In this document: in pieces, positions 23,836 to 32,611 of the stretch
How positions within the stretch are numbered: the first letter of the stretch is position 1
Layout of the letters: each line of letters opens with the position of its first letter
Assembly (NCBI RefSeq): GCF_001423525.1
Contig: NZ_LMOI01000002.1
Span: 89,110 to 153,109 of the forward strand
From: Arthrobacter sp. Leaf137
GTDB taxonomy: Bacteria > Actinomycetota > Actinomycetes > Actinomycetales > Micrococcaceae
Direction of reading: 5' to 3'
Length of the DNA: 64,000 nucleotides
Notes under the pieces: generated by a model
Database searches by the model: none
The model's input: the letters and a program-made list of their open reading frames with translations, nothing else
What the model was told of the DNA's origin: nothing
Made by a program: the position numbers and the translations under genes

Positions 23836-25569
23836 CTACTCCGCAGGACTGCCGCCCTTGGTGAAGGGCAACACGAGCCGGGACCGGTGGTGCGCGTCCC
23901 GGTAGATCTTGTGCGTCACCGGCCGCCCCACGGGAAGATGGAAGGCGTCCGGCGGCAGCAGCGCATTATGTTCGTCGGAAAGGGGTTCGCCGTTGGACAT
24001 TTCCACGACGAGCCGGTGGCCGGGGTTGAACGTGTTCGCAAACGGGTAGAGCCGCACCACGTACTCCTCGATCTTCCCCGGCTCCACCGCGACAGCCCTG
24101 GTGTGCGGGTGGTAGGGGTTGCCCTCGGTGGTGCGTTCCTCATCGAGTTCCCGGTGGGACGCTTTCAGGTAGCCGGTGGTGATGAGCTGGCGCTTCCCGC
24201 TGGGAGCGGCATCCCAGAGCCGAAGGATGAAGTTCGTATCCGGCTGGTCGATCTCGGCAAAAATGTGCGCTGCGCCGGTCCCGATCATTTCCACAGGTTC
24301 TTCGAACGTGTCCGTGCTCCAGCTGATGATCTGCACCTGGTCCGTGACCGTGAGGGGCGCCTGGTAGAACCCGTCAGGGGCAGCGTGTTCGGTGCCCATC
24401 AGTTCCGGCCGGGTGGAGAGCTTGTGGCGCGGCCGCAGGTACAGGGACGTGTACTCGATGTCCTTGGGCGGCCAGACCTCCGCAGTGACCACCTCGCGGG
24501 ACCCCTCCACGAAGACGCTGACGGCGGGTTCATCCATGATGCCGTTGTCGATGCCCTTGATCCAGTAGTCGTACCAGCGGAACATCTTGTCGTGCTCTTC
24601 GATGAAGGGCCGGGACTGCATGGGCGGGTAGGGGCCGATGTCCAGTTTCCTGGGTCCTTTGAGCCCGTTGAACAGCTCGATGGTCCCGTCCAGGGTCCAG
24701 CCGCGGCCCTGGTCCAGCTGCAGCCAAACCGGGATGTCGATGTTCGGGGCGAGGGTGATGGGGTTCCGCTCTTCATACCAGTCGCCGTCGAGCTCGTTCA
24801 TGACGATGTCGAACCAGGCCTCATGGTTCGTGGGGTAGTTCAGGACGTGGACGAGGTTGGGCCAGGCGGCAACGTCCGGGTCCTGCAGCCGCTTCGCAAC
24901 CAGTTCCTTGAGTTCCCCGGGTGAGTACTTCTCCACCATGCGCGATTTCACCCTGTCAGTGAACGCCCAGCCGGAGTCCCCTCCCCTGCCTTCCCGGGCC
25001 GCGCGCGGCATGAACCACATGACGCCGCCGTGGTAGGTGGTTTCGTAGAAGTCGTAGTGCCCGCCGGAAACGAAGATCGCCTTCAGGGACGGGGGCCGTT
25101 CGGCGGCTGCAAGGACCTGCATTGACCCGAAGTAGGAGATGCCCACCATGCCCACGTTGCCGTCGCACCAAGGCTGTGCCGCGACCCATTCAATGAAGTC
25201 ATAGGCGTCCTCGCCAAGAGACACTCCCCCGGCGTTGTAGTTGCCGATGTGCTCACCGCCGGAGTGCCCGGACCCGCGAAGGTCACCGATGACGTGGACA
25301 TAGTCTTCCTTGACGATCCGGGCAATGTCACCGGCCTCAATGCAGCCGTCCCACATGGGGCTGGGCCGCCGCTGCGGCGGAGTGGTCAGCGCCAGTGCCT
25401 GCAGCTCCTTGCCGTACGGGCTCAGTGCCACCAGCGCGGGACGGGGCTTTTCGTCGGTGCCCTGGTAGGCGTCTGCGGCGAGCTCGACGCCGTCGCGCAT
25501 CGGAACCCTCAGGTCCTTTCGGACGGCGATCCTCTGCCCGCCGGCGTCGATCGTCTGGTAATCAGCCAT
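23836..25569 (-). CDS. CocE/NonD family alpha/beta hydrolase (X-Pro peptidase S15-like)
   Basis: This 577-aa protein has the S15/CocE layout. The N-terminal catalytic domain has VPMRDGVELAADAY, DLRGSGHSGG and the nucleophile elbow GISYFGSMQ. A cap region and a C-terminal jelly-roll domain follow (from about residue 370, with LSDEHNALLPPDAFHLPVGRP). Relatives hydrolyse esters or amides such as cocaine, cephalosporin esters or X-Pro peptides. No signal peptide is seen, so it acts in the cytoplasm. ATG 25569 lies within the end of the MBL-fold gene (8-base overlap). The operon setting with other hydrolases suggests cleavage of an ester or amide of a xenobiotic or plant compound. The substrate is unknown. 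Confidence 0.87.
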   Translation of the reverse strand: MADYQTIDAGGQRIAVRKDLRVPMRDGVELAADAYQGTDEKPRPALVALSPYGKELQALALTTPPQRRPSPMWDGCIEAGDIARIVKEDYVHVIGDLRGSGHSGGEHIGNYNAGGVSLGEDAYDFIEWVAAQPWCDGNVGMVGISYFGSMQVLAAAERPPSLKAIFVSGGHYDFYETTYHGGVMWFMPRAAREGRGGDSGWAFTDRVKSRMVEKYSPGELKELVAKRLQDPDVAAWPNLVHVLNYPTNHEAWFDIVMNELDGDWYEERNPITLAPNIDIPVWLQLDQGRGWTLDGTIELFNGLKGPRKLDIGPYPPMQSRPFIEEHDKMFRWYDYWIKGIDNGIMDEPAVSVFVEGSREVVTAEVWPPKDIEYTSLYLRPRHKLSTRPELMGTEHAAPDGFYQAPLTVTDQVQIISWSTDTFEEPVEMIGTGAAHIFAEIDQPDTNFILRLWDAAPSGKRQLITTGYLKASHRELDEERTTEGNPYHPHTRAVAVEPGKIEEYVVRLYPFANTFNPGHRLVVEMSNGEPLSDEHNALLPPDAFHLPVGRPVTHKIYRDAHHRSRLVLPFTKGGSPAE

Positions 25570-26524
25570 GGTTGCGGACGCTCCTCTGGAAAGGCGTGCT
25601 GTTGATCTGGTTGCGGTAGCCGTTCATCGTTGTGAAGAACGGGGAGGGCTCCAGGGTGGGGTCGCCGTCGTACTTCAACTCCGTGGCAACGGGGCTGAAA
25701 GGCGAGTATGGCGATTCGGCGTCCTGCAGCCCCGCGGCCAGGCAGCCGCACGCCGCGTCGCTGACGCGGGCTTCGATATCAAGGCTTTCCGTCAAGGCTT
25801 CGCGGGCCTCTTCAGCATCAAGTTCGACGCCGTAGGGTGTGCCGTCCGCGCGCCGGTACGGATGTCCGAGGTACAGGTGGCGCGGGCGGACCTCATCGCG
25901 CAGGTATTCGAGGCTGGAGCGGTAGCCCGACGGGTCCACGAAGCCGGGAAAGCCATTGGCCGCACCGTGAATCTGCACGGCATCGCCAACGAAGGCGTCG
26001 CCCTGGCCGTCCAGGACGTAGGCAACGGACCCGGCTGTGTGGCCGGGGATCGAGTGCACAGACACCGTGACATCGCCGCCCAGCGAGAGCGTCTCGCCGC
26101 CGCGGACCAGCATGGCCGGTTCCATCTCTCCCGAAATGACAGCGTTGGCCGCGGCCACCTGCTTGGCCTCTCCGTCGGGGTCCCCCAGGTACTGCCCGCG
26201 CCCGGCGAGGTATTCGTCAACGTGGGCACGGCGGGAGCGGAGCATCGGAGCGTCGGCCTCGTGTATCACCACCGTGGCCCGCCGCCCGGTCAGTTCCCAC
26301 AGCGTATGGGCGCCGCCGATGTGGTCAATGTGGCCGTGGGTCAGAAGGATCCAGCGGACGTCCTCGATCCGGCGGCCGATTGCCTCCAGCGCCGGCGCCA
26401 TGCCCTCGGCTGGCGATGACGCGATGCCGGTGTCCACGATGGCGGGCTCCGGGGCGTCGATGTAGAAGCTGTAGAGCCCGAACCGCCCCCACGGCGATAC
26501 CAGCGGGTGGACGGCGACAGTCAT
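25562..26524 (-). CDS. MBL-fold metallo-hydrolase
   Basis: This 320-aa metallo-beta-lactamase-fold protein has the binuclear metal motif THGHIDHIGG at about residues 62-71. The other metal positions are IPGHTAGSVAY (third His) and FVGDAVQIHG (bridging Asp). Helical C-terminal residues include LYLGHPYRR, supplying the last His. Relatives include lactonases, thioesterases and glyoxalase II-like enzymes. Start ATG 26524 overlaps the esterase stop by 4 bases and the end overlaps the CocE-type gene by 8 bases. An unusual C-terminal tail of about 70 residues (DAACGCLAAGL..., TLEPSPFFTTMNGYRNQI) lies beyond the usual fold. Precise substrate unknown. Confidence 0.85.
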   Translation of the reverse strand: MTVAVHPLVSPWGRFGLYSFYIDAPEPAIVDTGIASSPAEGMAPALEAIGRRIEDVRWILLTHGHIDHIGGAHTLWELTGRRATVVIHEADAPMLRSRRAHVDEYLAGRGQYLGDPDGEAKQVAAANAVISGEMEPAMLVRGGETLSLGGDVTVSVHSIPGHTAGSVAYVLDGQGDAFVGDAVQIHGAANGFPGFVDPSGYRSSLEYLRDEVRPRHLYLGHPYRRADGTPYGVELDAEEAREALTESLDIEARVSDAACGCLAAGLQDAESPYSPFSPVATELKYDGDPTLEPSPFFTTMNGYRNQINSTPFQRSVRNHG

Positions 26525-27447
26525 TTCGCAGCCTTCAGGAACTCGGCGGTCTCCTCAAACACGCGGTAGAACTCCGGGATCCAGGAGAAGTTCTGGACGA
26601 AGCCGTGGTTGGCGCCGTCATACCGGCTCACAGTGGCGGCCACGCCGAAGCCTTCCAGCCGGCGCCCGTACAGTTCGCCTTCGTCGCGCAGGGGATCGTG
26701 TTCGGCCGTGATGACCAGTGCGGGCGGGAGGCCGGTGAGGTCCTGCCGCTTGATCGGTGACACCAGGGGGTCCGCCGGGTCCGCCCCGCTCTCCAGATAA
26801 AAGGCGTTGAACGGCTTCAGGCCTGCAGTCTCCAGCCCGTAGCCTACTGCGTTCTCCCGCATGGAGGGGTAGCGGCCCTCATCGAAGTCCAGGTCAACAG
26901 AGGGGTAGAACAGGATCTGGTGGGTGATGCCGGTAAAGCCTCTGTCGCGGGCCATGCCAGCGACGGCGGCCACGAAGTTGCCGCCGGAACTGTCACCGGC
27001 GATGGCCAGGTTCCGTCCGTCCCAGCCGAGGGTTTCGCCGTGTGCCGCTGCCCAGCGGACCACGGCGTAGCAGTCCTCAAGGCCGGCCGGGAAGGCTGCC
27101 TCCGGGGCCAGCCGGTAGCCCACCGAGATGACTTGGTGGCCGGTTTCCCTGGCAAGTGCACGGGCCACATGGTCGTGGGTGTCCAGGCTGCCCAGGAAGA
27201 ACGCTCCGCCGTGGAAGTAGATCAGCAGGCCGTGGGTCTGCCCCTCATCGGAGGTGTAGATGCGGACAGGAACGTCACCGGTTTCCGTGTCCGCGATGGC
27301 GTCTGCAACGGCATGGAGCGGCAGGCGCTTGTCGGCGGGCGGAACCTGGGCTGCTTCGTCGGCGCGCATGGCCTGCGGGCTGAGCGGTGAACCGTCCGGG
27401 GCGGGCAGGGTGCTGAGGACCTTGGCGATGTCAGGGTGGATGGTCAT
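26521..27447 (-). CDS. alpha/beta hydrolase, hormone-sensitive-lipase (HSL) family esterase
   Basis: This 308-aa protein has the HSL oxyanion motif YFHGGAFFLG near residues 85-94 and nucleophile elbow GDSSGGN near 158-164. Asp in VITAEHDPLRDEG and His in YDGANHGFVQNF complete the triad. The family hydrolyses short acyl, aryl or phthalate-type esters. The start is ATG 27447, 2 bases after the FAD monooxygenase stop, with AAAGG upstream. A longer frame reaching 27876 runs antisense inside the monooxygenase gene and is not coding. Third of four hydrolase types in this operon. Confidence 0.9.
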   Translation of the reverse strand: MTIHPDIAKVLSTLPAPDGSPLSPQAMRADEAAQVPPADKRLPLHAVADAIADTETGDVPVRIYTSDEGQTHGLLIYFHGGAFFLGSLDTHDHVARALARETGHQVISVGYRLAPEAAFPAGLEDCYAVVRWAAAHGETLGWDGRNLAIAGDSSGGNFVAAVAGMARDRGFTGITHQILFYPSVDLDFDEGRYPSMRENAVGYGLETAGLKPFNAFYLESGADPADPLVSPIKRQDLTGLPPALVITAEHDPLRDEGELYGRRLEGFGVAATVSRYDGANHGFVQNFSWIPEFYRVFEETAEFLKAAK

Positions 27448-27449
27448 GA

Positions 27450-28577
27450 TCAGGCCTTTACGGGTTGGGCGGGCTGCTGTGCTGCGGGCTTCTGCCCGGG
27501 GAAGACGTCGTTGACCTCTTCCTCGCTCCAGCCCTGGCGGGAGATGCGCTGCAGTTCGTCGGTCACTGGCTTCCGCGTTGCCTGGAAGAGTGCCAGCGCT
27601 TCCCTGACGGATCCAGCCTCGGTGAGGGCGTCTGCGAGAGCACCTGCATCCTCGATAGCGGAGTTGGCGCCCTGGCCCTGGTGGTGCAGCATCGAGTGCG
27701 CGGCATCGCCCATCAGCACCACCGTTCCCGTGTGCCAGGTGTCCACGGGGTCGATGTCGTAGACGGCGCGGACGTTGACGGTTTCCACGTCCAGGCCGCG
27801 GGCAATGCTCACAATCCGTTCGTCGAAGCCTGCCACCGTGGCCAACAGGCCTTCCTTGGTGATGGCCGGCGCCCACGTTCCATCCGGGTTCAGGGCGGTG
27901 ATGTCGAAGGACATCTGGTTGCGGTGCCGAAGGGGCAGCAGGTAGACCTTGGTGCCCTTGCCGATGTACATCCGCAGGTTGTCGTCCACCACCATGCCGT
28001 GCGCGTCGTCGGCGGATATCACGGCGCGGTAGGCGTGCTCGCCGGAGAACACCGGGCCCTGCGCGCTGAAGAGCTGTTCGCGCACCACGGACTTGATGCC
28101 GTCTGCTCCGACTACCAGGTCCGCCTCCACGGCCTTGCCGTTGGTAAAAGTGAGGACGGAGTGGTCCCCCTTGTCCTCGATGCCCTGAAGCTTGTGGCCA
28201 AGGTGGACCATGCGGTCGGGCAGGACCCCGAGCAGGGCGTCAATGAAGTCTCCACGGTGGATGAGGTGGGTCTGCTTTTGGTCGCCGTGCTCGGGCCAAG
28301 TGTCCTTCATGATCGGGTGGCCGGTGGCACTGAGGATCTCGAAGTAGTCGCTGGGCGAGCTGACCCTGGCGATGGCCTCGAAAATTCCCCACTGGCGGAA
28401 CCGTGCCATGGTGGCGGGGCGCAGCCCTATGCCGGCACCCACCTCGCGCATTTGGGATGCCTGCTCATAGACGTTGACGGTGGCGCCCAGCAGGCTCAGC
28501 GCCTTTGCTGCCGCGGCGCCGCCGTAGCCGGCACCGATGACGGCGATGCGGAGGTTCTTAAGGTCTTCAGCCTTCAT
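27450..28577 (-). CDS. FAD-dependent aromatic monooxygenase (salicylate / 6-hydroxynicotinate hydroxylase-like)
   Basis: This 375-aa class A flavoprotein monooxygenase has FAD motif GAGYGGAAAAKAL (about 15-27), the mid-protein DG motif VVGADGIKSVVR and the second FAD motif LMGDAAHSMLHHQGQGAN. Length and order match salicylate hydroxylase, 6-hydroxynicotinate 3-monooxygenase and their relatives, which para- or ipso-hydroxylate an aromatic or heteroaromatic acid with NAD(P)H and O2. The ending is Ala/Pro/Gln-rich. It lies 69 bases after the intact phosphotriesterase-like gene and is closely linked to the esterase gene. The product would be a phenol-type ring ready for cleavage, but no ring-cleavage enzyme is in this operon. 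Confidence 0.87.
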   Translation of the reverse strand: MKAEDLKNLRIAVIGAGYGGAAAAKALSLLGATVNVYEQASQMREVGAGIGLRPATMARFRQWGIFEAIARVSSPSDYFEILSATGHPIMKDTWPEHGDQKQTHLIHRGDFIDALLGVLPDRMVHLGHKLQGIEDKGDHSVLTFTNGKAVEADLVVGADGIKSVVREQLFSAQGPVFSGEHAYRAVISADDAHGMVVDDNLRMYIGKGTKVYLLPLRHRNQMSFDITALNPDGTWAPAITKEGLLATVAGFDERIVSIARGLDVETVNVRAVYDIDPVDTWHTGTVVLMGDAAHSMLHHQGQGANSAIEDAGALADALTEAGSVREALALFQATRKPVTDELQRISRQGWSEEEVNDVFPGQKPAAQQPAQPVKA

Positions 28578-28646
28578 TGGATGTATCTCTTTCTGCTGCC
28601 GGAAAGTGCCCGGGAAATGTGGTGGTGGTCCTCATGCGCCGCGGAG

Positions 28647-29600
28647 TCAGGCCTGGAGTGACAGGAAGTCCGCGGGGTTGTCCTCGAGCAGGAGCTTCAG
28701 CGTGGCGTCGTCGATGCCGGCCGCGCGCATGTCCGGGATCATGTCCTCGAAGATGTAGTTGATGGTGTGCCCCTTCACGCCCGGCCAGCCCAGGGGGCTG
28801 CAGTTGGCGTCGGCAGAAACGAGGAGCTTGTCCGCGTACCCCTTGTTGACGAGCGTGACGAAGTGCTCCATACGCTCGGCCCGTTTACGTCCCCAGAAGG
28901 GCGGGTCCGGCAGTTCGAGGTCGTAGCCGAAGGTGTCGAAGCCGATGCGTCCGCCCTGTCCGTAGATCCAGTCGTGGGGAGTGACCGGTGCGTTCAGGCC
29001 GTCGTCGGCGTGACCGAACAGCACCCGGTCCAGGGGCAGGCCCTCTTCCATGAAGATGGCCACGGCCGGTTCGGGGTCGATGGCCAGGTGGGTAAGGATG
29101 GGGGCGCCCGTGGCGACCGCTGCCCGGGCGGCGGCCCTGTAGATCCGCTTATCCAGGTCCGTCATCTTCCCGCCGCGGCTGACGCCCACCTTGATGACGC
29201 CGGCCTTGGCCCCTGTGTCCCCGATCCCCACGGTGATTTCGTGGATGAAGACCTTGGCCAGGTAGTCCACGGTGGCCCGGGAAAAGTGCGGAAGCGCGGT
29301 GTCGCCGCCCACGAAACCGGTGCAGGCCACGATGTTGACGCCGGTCTTCCGGGAGAGGGACTTGTAGTAGTCGATGTCCCGGCCGTTGCAGATGCCTGTG
29401 GCGTCCACCATGGTGCCGCCGCCGTACTCGCGGAATTTCCGGAGTTTGGGCACGGTCTCTTCGTAGGCCTGTTCGGGCGTCTTCCACCATCTGGTGTCCA
29501 GCTCGGACCCCGGCATGCCGTATCCGATGTGTTCGTGGACGGCCACGATTTCCAGTTCTTCGGCGGGGATGGTTCCCAGCACTGTGTTGACCTTGGTCAT
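28647..29600 (-). CDS. phosphotriesterase-family amidohydrolase (lactonase-like), metal site intact
   Basis: This 317-aa protein is a PTE-family barrel. All expected metal ligands are visible: His22 and His24 (AVHEHIG), the bridging lysine Lys137 (VIKVGV), His171 (LTHLAID), His197 (FGHADD) and Asp264 (VSADAN). Family members hydrolyse lactones, acyl-homoserine lactones, phosphotriesters or N-acyl compounds. ATG 29600 follows a GAGG-type RBS. It lies 37 bases downstream of a degenerate paralogue on the same strand. With an FAD monooxygenase and several esterases beside it, a lactone or ester intermediate is a likely substrate, by inference only. Confidence 0.87.
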   Translation of the reverse strand: MTKVNTVLGTIPAEELEIVAVHEHIGYGMPGSELDTRWWKTPEQAYEETVPKLRKFREYGGGTMVDATGICNGRDIDYYKSLSRKTGVNIVACTGFVGGDTALPHFSRATVDYLAKVFIHEITVGIGDTGAKAGVIKVGVSRGGKMTDLDKRIYRAAARAAVATGAPILTHLAIDPEPAVAIFMEEGLPLDRVLFGHADDGLNAPVTPHDWIYGQGGRIGFDTFGYDLELPDPPFWGRKRAERMEHFVTLVNKGYADKLLVSADANCSPLGWPGVKGHTINYIFEDMIPDMRAAGIDDATLKLLLEDNPADFLSLQA

Positions 29601-29637
29601 TTCTCTGCCTCGGGTTCGAAAGGTTTAGGACGCGGGT

Positions 29638-30651
29638 TCAGCGGACGGCCAGCAGCGCGCGCGGATTGTCAACGAGGATGCGGCGGGCGTCTTCGTCGCC
29701 CAGTCCGCGGGACTTAAGGAACGGTACGAACGTGGCCAGGACGTGACTGAAGGGCAGGTTGTACTCCGGAAGCCCCTTGGCCACGCCGACGGCGTTGCCG
29801 GACAGGATGACCTTGTCCGTGTGGCCCGCGGCGACCAGTTCCAGGACCAGCTCCGCCCTGCCGTGGTCGGTGAGGTAGCCAGGATGGTCATTCAGGCCTG
29901 CGTGGTCGATTCCCACAAAGGCTCCGCGCTCGGCCACCTTGCCGGCGGCGCCCGCGGCGTCGAGCCGGTCCAGGCCTCCCACCAGCACCCGGTCGGCTCC
30001 GATTCCCTCGTCGAGGACGACGTCAAGGTCATGCAGGGCGTCGGCACCGTAGCGGATGGAGAGGGGCACACCGGTTGCGACGGCGGCACGGGCGCCCCCG
30101 CGGAAGAGGCTCTCTTCCGCGGGGGTCATGCCTGCCCGGTCCGCCACCGTGGCAATCAGGCCCGCGGCGGCCCGGCGCTCTACCCGGGGAACCACCATTC
30201 CCTCGGTGACCTCCTTGCCAAAGAGGTCGCTGAACTTGTCGGCGGGCCATGGAGTGGGTGGGTTGGTCTGCGGCGTCAGGAAGTATCCGCCCAGTTCTTC
30301 CTCCGGTCCCAGGCCGGTGGAAGCGACGATGTGAATACCGGTGGAACGGGACAGCGCCTCGTACAGCTTGAGGTCGCGTCCGTGGAACATGCCGGTGCTG
30401 TCCACGATCGTCTGGCCGCCGTGGCGGCGGAACTCTGCCAGCTTGTTGGCCAGGACCTCGAAGATTTCGGCCCGGTCCATGGAGATGTCCGGGGCATACT
30501 GGGCCCCGGGCAGAACGGACAGCAGCGCTTCATGTACCGCAACGATGCCCAGTTCGCAGGCAGGGACCGGGCCCAGGACCGTGTTGACGGTGTTCCGTTC
30601 CGGGCTGGGGGCTTGGGCGTCGAGGGACTCGACGGCCGGATGGTTGCTCAC
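29638..30651 (-). CDS. phosphotriesterase-like protein lacking most metal ligands
   Basis: This 337-aa protein aligns over its length with the neighbouring PTE-like enzyme; both have NTVLG-P-AELEIVAVHE-like starts, GGARAAVATG / AAARAAVATG helices and DNP endings. The metal site is nearly gone. The HxH motif is His40-Glu-Ala42, the bridging Lys is replaced by Ala167, the two barrel His residues by Arg200 and Gly226, and the last Asp by Asn286. It therefore probably lacks binuclear-metal hydrolysis. It may be a regulatory or structural partner, or have gained another role. The start is GTG 30651 with GGGAG upstream; a frame to 30729 runs into the promoter. It is the first gene of the leftward operon. 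Confidence 0.82.
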   Translation of the reverse strand: MSNHPAVESLDAQAPSPERNTVNTVLGPVPACELGIVAVHEALLSVLPGAQYAPDISMDRAEIFEVLANKLAEFRRHGGQTIVDSTGMFHGRDLKLYEALSRSTGIHIVASTGLGPEEELGGYFLTPQTNPPTPWPADKFSDLFGKEVTEGMVVPRVERRAAAGLIATVADRAGMTPAEESLFRGGARAAVATGVPLSIRYGADALHDLDVVLDEGIGADRVLVGGLDRLDAAGAAGKVAERGAFVGIDHAGLNDHPGYLTDHGRAELVLELVAAGHTDKVILSGNAVGVAKGLPEYNLPFSHVLATFVPFLKSRGLGDEDARRILVDNPRALLAVR

Positions 30652-30737
30652 GGGGTTCTCCCTAAGTTCCGGGTGCTGGTGTTGTGGTTCCGCCGAGCCC
30701 TCGCTCCGTTGCGGTGTAGCCACCATCACATATTTCT

Positions 30738-30803
30738 TTACATGGTGTCAAGAAAACATTCATAAGAAGATTTCCTTGACACTGTGTAACAAATCACTAC
30801 AAA
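30738..30803. promoter_or_regulatory. divergent promoters with a 15-bp inverted repeat
   Basis: TTACATGGTGTCAAG (30738-30752) and CTTGACACTGTGTAA (30775-30789) form an inverted repeat matching at 13 of 15 positions. Each arm contains a consensus TTGACA -35: 30746-30751 for the leftward operon and 30776-30781 for the rightward MFS-P450 genes. On the right, TACAAA follows after 16 bases. The leftward -10 is poor. A regulator bound to the arms would control both operons. Confidence 0.65.
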
Positions 30804-30852
30804 CTGTTGGCAACACCACACCACCTCGCACTGAAACAAGGGAGTTTCATCG

Positions 30853-32580
30853 ATGAGCCGTACCCCCACCGTCTCGAGCCGCGGCTCGGTACAAGCCACC
30901 TTCATAGCGGCCTACAGCGCCGTTACCCTGGCCCAAATCACCAACGCCCTGCCGGGCGCGCTAAACGGCACCTTCGCCGTTGAGTTCCGCACTTCGGGTG
31001 CGGGCCTGACGTGGATCGCCGGCATGTTCATGATGGGCATCGTCGTGTTCGAGCTCAGCTGGGGCCTGTTGGGCGACCTCTTCGGCCGCAAGAAACTGCT
31101 TTACGCAGGCGCCCTCGTCAGCGTCGCGGGCTCGGTCCTGGCCGCGCTGGCGGTCAACACGGAAATGATGATCGCCGCCCAGGCCGTCGGCGGTATCGGC
31201 GCGGGCATCCTCTTCCCTATATCGCTGTCCATGATCGCCGCCATCACGCCTGACCACAGGGCGCGGGCGAAGGTGATCGCAACGTGGGCGGGCTTCCTGT
31301 CCCTCGGGGCAGTCATTTCTCCGGTATTGGCGGGCCTTACGTCGCAGGCGTTCACTGTGGCCGGGCCAGTGGCGGGGGCGCCGAATGTGTTCAGCGGCTG
31401 GCGGGTGGCCTACTACATCGCCGCGGCAATCGCCGTCGCCGTCCTGGTCATCGCCGTTAAGGCAAAGGACTCCGCCGCGGCTGAAGGCCGGAAGCTCGAC
31501 ATGCCGGGCCAGATCACCCTTGCCCTTGGCCTCATCGCCGTCCTTTTCGCCACCGTCCAGGCTGTCGACGCCGGTTTCGGCAACCCGGAGGTCATCACCA
31601 GTTACGCCGTGGGCGCTGCGCTCCTGGCCGCCTTCATCGCCATAGAAACACGCACCCGCCAGCCGCTGATCCACCTCTCACTGTTCCGCAACAGCGCGTA
31701 TTCCATCACGGGCATCGTGGCCGTGACGGGCATGTTCGCGTTCCTGGCCGTCTGCTTCAGCACCAGCGTCGCCGTGGGCGGCCTTGCCCTGGCCGAGGCC
31801 TGGAAGGTGGGCGTGCTGTTCGTCTTCATCCAAGGCCCGGCCTTCGCCTTCATCCCGGTAGTGGCTTGGCTCATCCACCACGTGGCACCCCGCTGGGTGC
31901 TCACCGCCGGCTTCGCATTCATGGCCGTTTCCGCTTTCTGGCTTTCCACGGTCCCGCTTGGAGTCCCTGAAGCGTTCGGAGGCACTCCGTGGACGGCGTT
32001 CATCCCGCCGCTGCTGCTGCTCGGCATTGGATTCGCGCTCACTGTCGGCTCCATCACCGCCGTGGCCATCAACACTGTGCCGCCGCAGCACATCGGCATG
32101 GCCTCGGCCACCACCAACCTGCTGCGCGACCTTGGCTTCGCCCTGGGTCCGGTGATCGGCTCCGCCATCGCCTTCGGCGTCGGTGCGTCCGCGTTCGCCG
32201 GCCCGCTGGCCGGAATCCTTGGCGGAGCCGGGTTGCCTGCCGAGGCGGTCACCGGACTGTCGCACGTGCCGCCCTTGGGTTACCTGTCCGGCTGGGAGGG
32301 CGTCATCGCCCAGTTCTCCGGCCAGGCAGCGGCCGGCGGCGCGCCCGCCCAGGCAGTGGACGGCATGGTGAAGGCCCTCACGTCGGTCCAGCCGCAGATC
32401 CAGGGCGTGGCGGGGACCTCGCTCGGCCAGGGATTCCAGACGGTCTATTTCGTTGCGGGCGTTGCGGCAGTCCTCTCCGCAGGCCTGACCCTCTTCATCA
32501 GCTCACGCTCCTCCGCTCCCACTTCAGATGCGGTAGCGGAAACCACGGAAGCAAACGCCGAAGCGGCCGTTCAGGCCTAA
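30853..32580 (+). CDS. MFS transporter, DHA2-like
   Basis: This 575-aa membrane protein has about 14 helices. GDLFGRKKLLYAG is the motif A loop after helix 2, and AAQAVGGIGAGILFPIS and LAGLTSQAF-type segments follow. An extracytoplasmic loop near residues 445-520 (GGAGLPAEAVTGLS...) is longer than usual. It starts at ATG 30853 with GGGAG upstream and heads the rightward operon with P450, ferredoxin and reductase genes. It may import the P450 substrate or export products; drug export is the commonest role of this family. Direction cannot be told from sequence. Confidence 0.85.
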   Translation: MSRTPTVSSRGSVQATFIAAYSAVTLAQITNALPGALNGTFAVEFRTSGAGLTWIAGMFMMGIVVFELSWGLLGDLFGRKKLLYAGALVSVAGSVLAALAVNTEMMIAAQAVGGIGAGILFPISLSMIAAITPDHRARAKVIATWAGFLSLGAVISPVLAGLTSQAFTVAGPVAGAPNVFSGWRVAYYIAAAIAVAVLVIAVKAKDSAAAEGRKLDMPGQITLALGLIAVLFATVQAVDAGFGNPEVITSYAVGAALLAAFIAIETRTRQPLIHLSLFRNSAYSITGIVAVTGMFAFLAVCFSTSVAVGGLALAEAWKVGVLFVFIQGPAFAFIPVVAWLIHHVAPRWVLTAGFAFMAVSAFWLSTVPLGVPEAFGGTPWTAFIPPLLLLGIGFALTVGSITAVAINTVPPQHIGMASATTNLLRDLGFALGPVIGSAIAFGVGASAFAGPLAGILGGAGLPAEAVTGLSHVPPLGYLSGWEGVIAQFSGQAAAGGAPAQAVDGMVKALTSVQPQIQGVAGTSLGQGFQTVYFVAGVAAVLSAGLTLFISSRSSAPTSDAVAETTEANAEAAVQA

Positions 32581-32611
32581 GAATTTCCCATCGATCCGCA
32601 AGGAGATACCC

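Noticed and set aside
27448..27876. N-terminal extension of the HSL esterase gene
   Set aside because: It is inside the FAD monooxygenase gene in another frame and lacks family similarity; ATG 27447 is well placed after the upstream stop.
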